This document shows, piece after piece, positions 63,718-64,000 of a stretch of 64,000 nt of DNA (position 1 is the stretch's first letter; each line of letters opens with the position of its first letter). Both the position numbers and the translations under genes were made by a program. The stretch spans positions 50,265,806 to 50,329,805 of the forward strand of contig CM048848.1 in assembly GCA_026545225.1 (NCBI GenBank), written 5' to 3'. The DNA comes from Cornus controversa (Eukaryota; Streptophyta; Magnoliopsida; Cornales; Cornaceae). The notes beneath the pieces are model-generated. The model was not told where the DNA came from. It saw only the letters and a list, made by a program, of their open reading frames with translations, and did no database searches.

Positions 63718-64000
63718 AAATTGGACATTTGGTCCACGTCGGTGTTACTGGAGCCCACTACGAGTTATATTAGCATCTCACCCTGTCATGTCCAACCTGC
63801 TGCCTCATTTTGATATGGTATGTTTCAGTTCATTTGGCCAGGCATCTTAAATATCTAGAGTTAAAGTGTGAGCCAGGTAATGTAGTTGAATATCAACGAA
63901 TGGAGGTGCCTGCTCTTGTCCCATCAACTCACAAGGGTATAGACTAAAAATATCGGGATGAGAAAAGTACTCAAGTGTCTAAAGTCAAAACACTAGAATG
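63718..64000. other. Window end, no gene recognised
   Basis: The sequence has a more balanced base composition than the A/T-rich flank, with stretches such as GGTCCACGTCGGTGTTACTGG, but frames are interrupted and I recognise no family. It could be a further decayed part of the PPR locus. Confidence 0.4.

Noticed and set aside
52976-64000. LTR retrotransposon or other retroelement in the flank
   Set aside because: No terminal repeats, primer-binding-like site, or recognisable protease, reverse transcriptase or integrase motifs were seen.
52976-64000. tRNA or rRNA genes
   Set aside because: No stretch with both internal promoter boxes and a cloverleaf-compatible fold, and no rRNA-like sequence, was noticed.

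Overview
The window is nuclear DNA of a flowering plant, probably a eudicot. It splits into a very large satellite array (1-52975) and a gene-poor flank full of transposons (52976-64000). The plant assignment rests on the flank: a decayed F-box gene with an F-box-associated 'SCNGLLCL' motif, a pentatricopeptide-repeat (PPR) gene of the plant organelle-RNA type, and Mutator-like and hAT-like DNA transposons with recognisable inverted ends and target-site duplications.

The array consists of about 119 head-to-tail monomers (my count by eye), all derived from one A/T-rich unit of about 505 bp. Five length classes occur: A (~356 bp) and B (~342 bp), which are internal-deletion derivatives; C (505 bp); D (~481 bp, C minus 25 bp); and E (~516 bp). 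They are organised into higher-order repeats (HORs). In the left domain (2-30394) the formula is A-B-(C/D)n-E with n from 1 to 5, giving HORs of 1.72 to 3.69 kb; the simplest form, A-B-C-D-E, is 2.20 kb. A middle zone (30395-39449) is mostly C and D units without HOR order, with chimeric units and fresh local duplications. The right domain (about 39450-52975) settles into A-B-D-E with a period of about 1.70 kb. Neighbouring HORs are often almost identical, and a 2.3 kb stretch near 31.6-33.9 kb recurs almost unchanged 10.52 kb downstream. These are marks of recent unequal exchange. The array leaves the window on the left and ends abruptly on the right at 52975. I found no gene inside it: the short open frames in E units start only with TTG or internal ATGs and are broken by indels that are not multiples of three.

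The flank holds, in order: about 320 bp of unrecognised DNA; a 1.14 kb Mutator-like element with a 9 bp target duplication (53296-54433); a stretch with a promoter-like TATA/CT-rich patch (about 54900-55024); the first copy of a ~400 bp dispersed duplication (55332-55734); a 0.99 kb inverted-end element (56433-57424); a 0.44 kb inverted-end element (57731-58168); an 0.89 kb foldback element with arms of about 310 bp (58186-59075); an F-box pseudogene (59330-59758); the second copy of the duplication (60807-61238); and a PPR pseudogene (about 62640-63717) interrupted by a 445 bp hAT-like element (63193-63637).

No gene in the window appears intact, and no pathway or operon can be reconstructed. 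The most notable content is the satellite family with its deletion-derived HOR alphabet and the visible record of its turnover.
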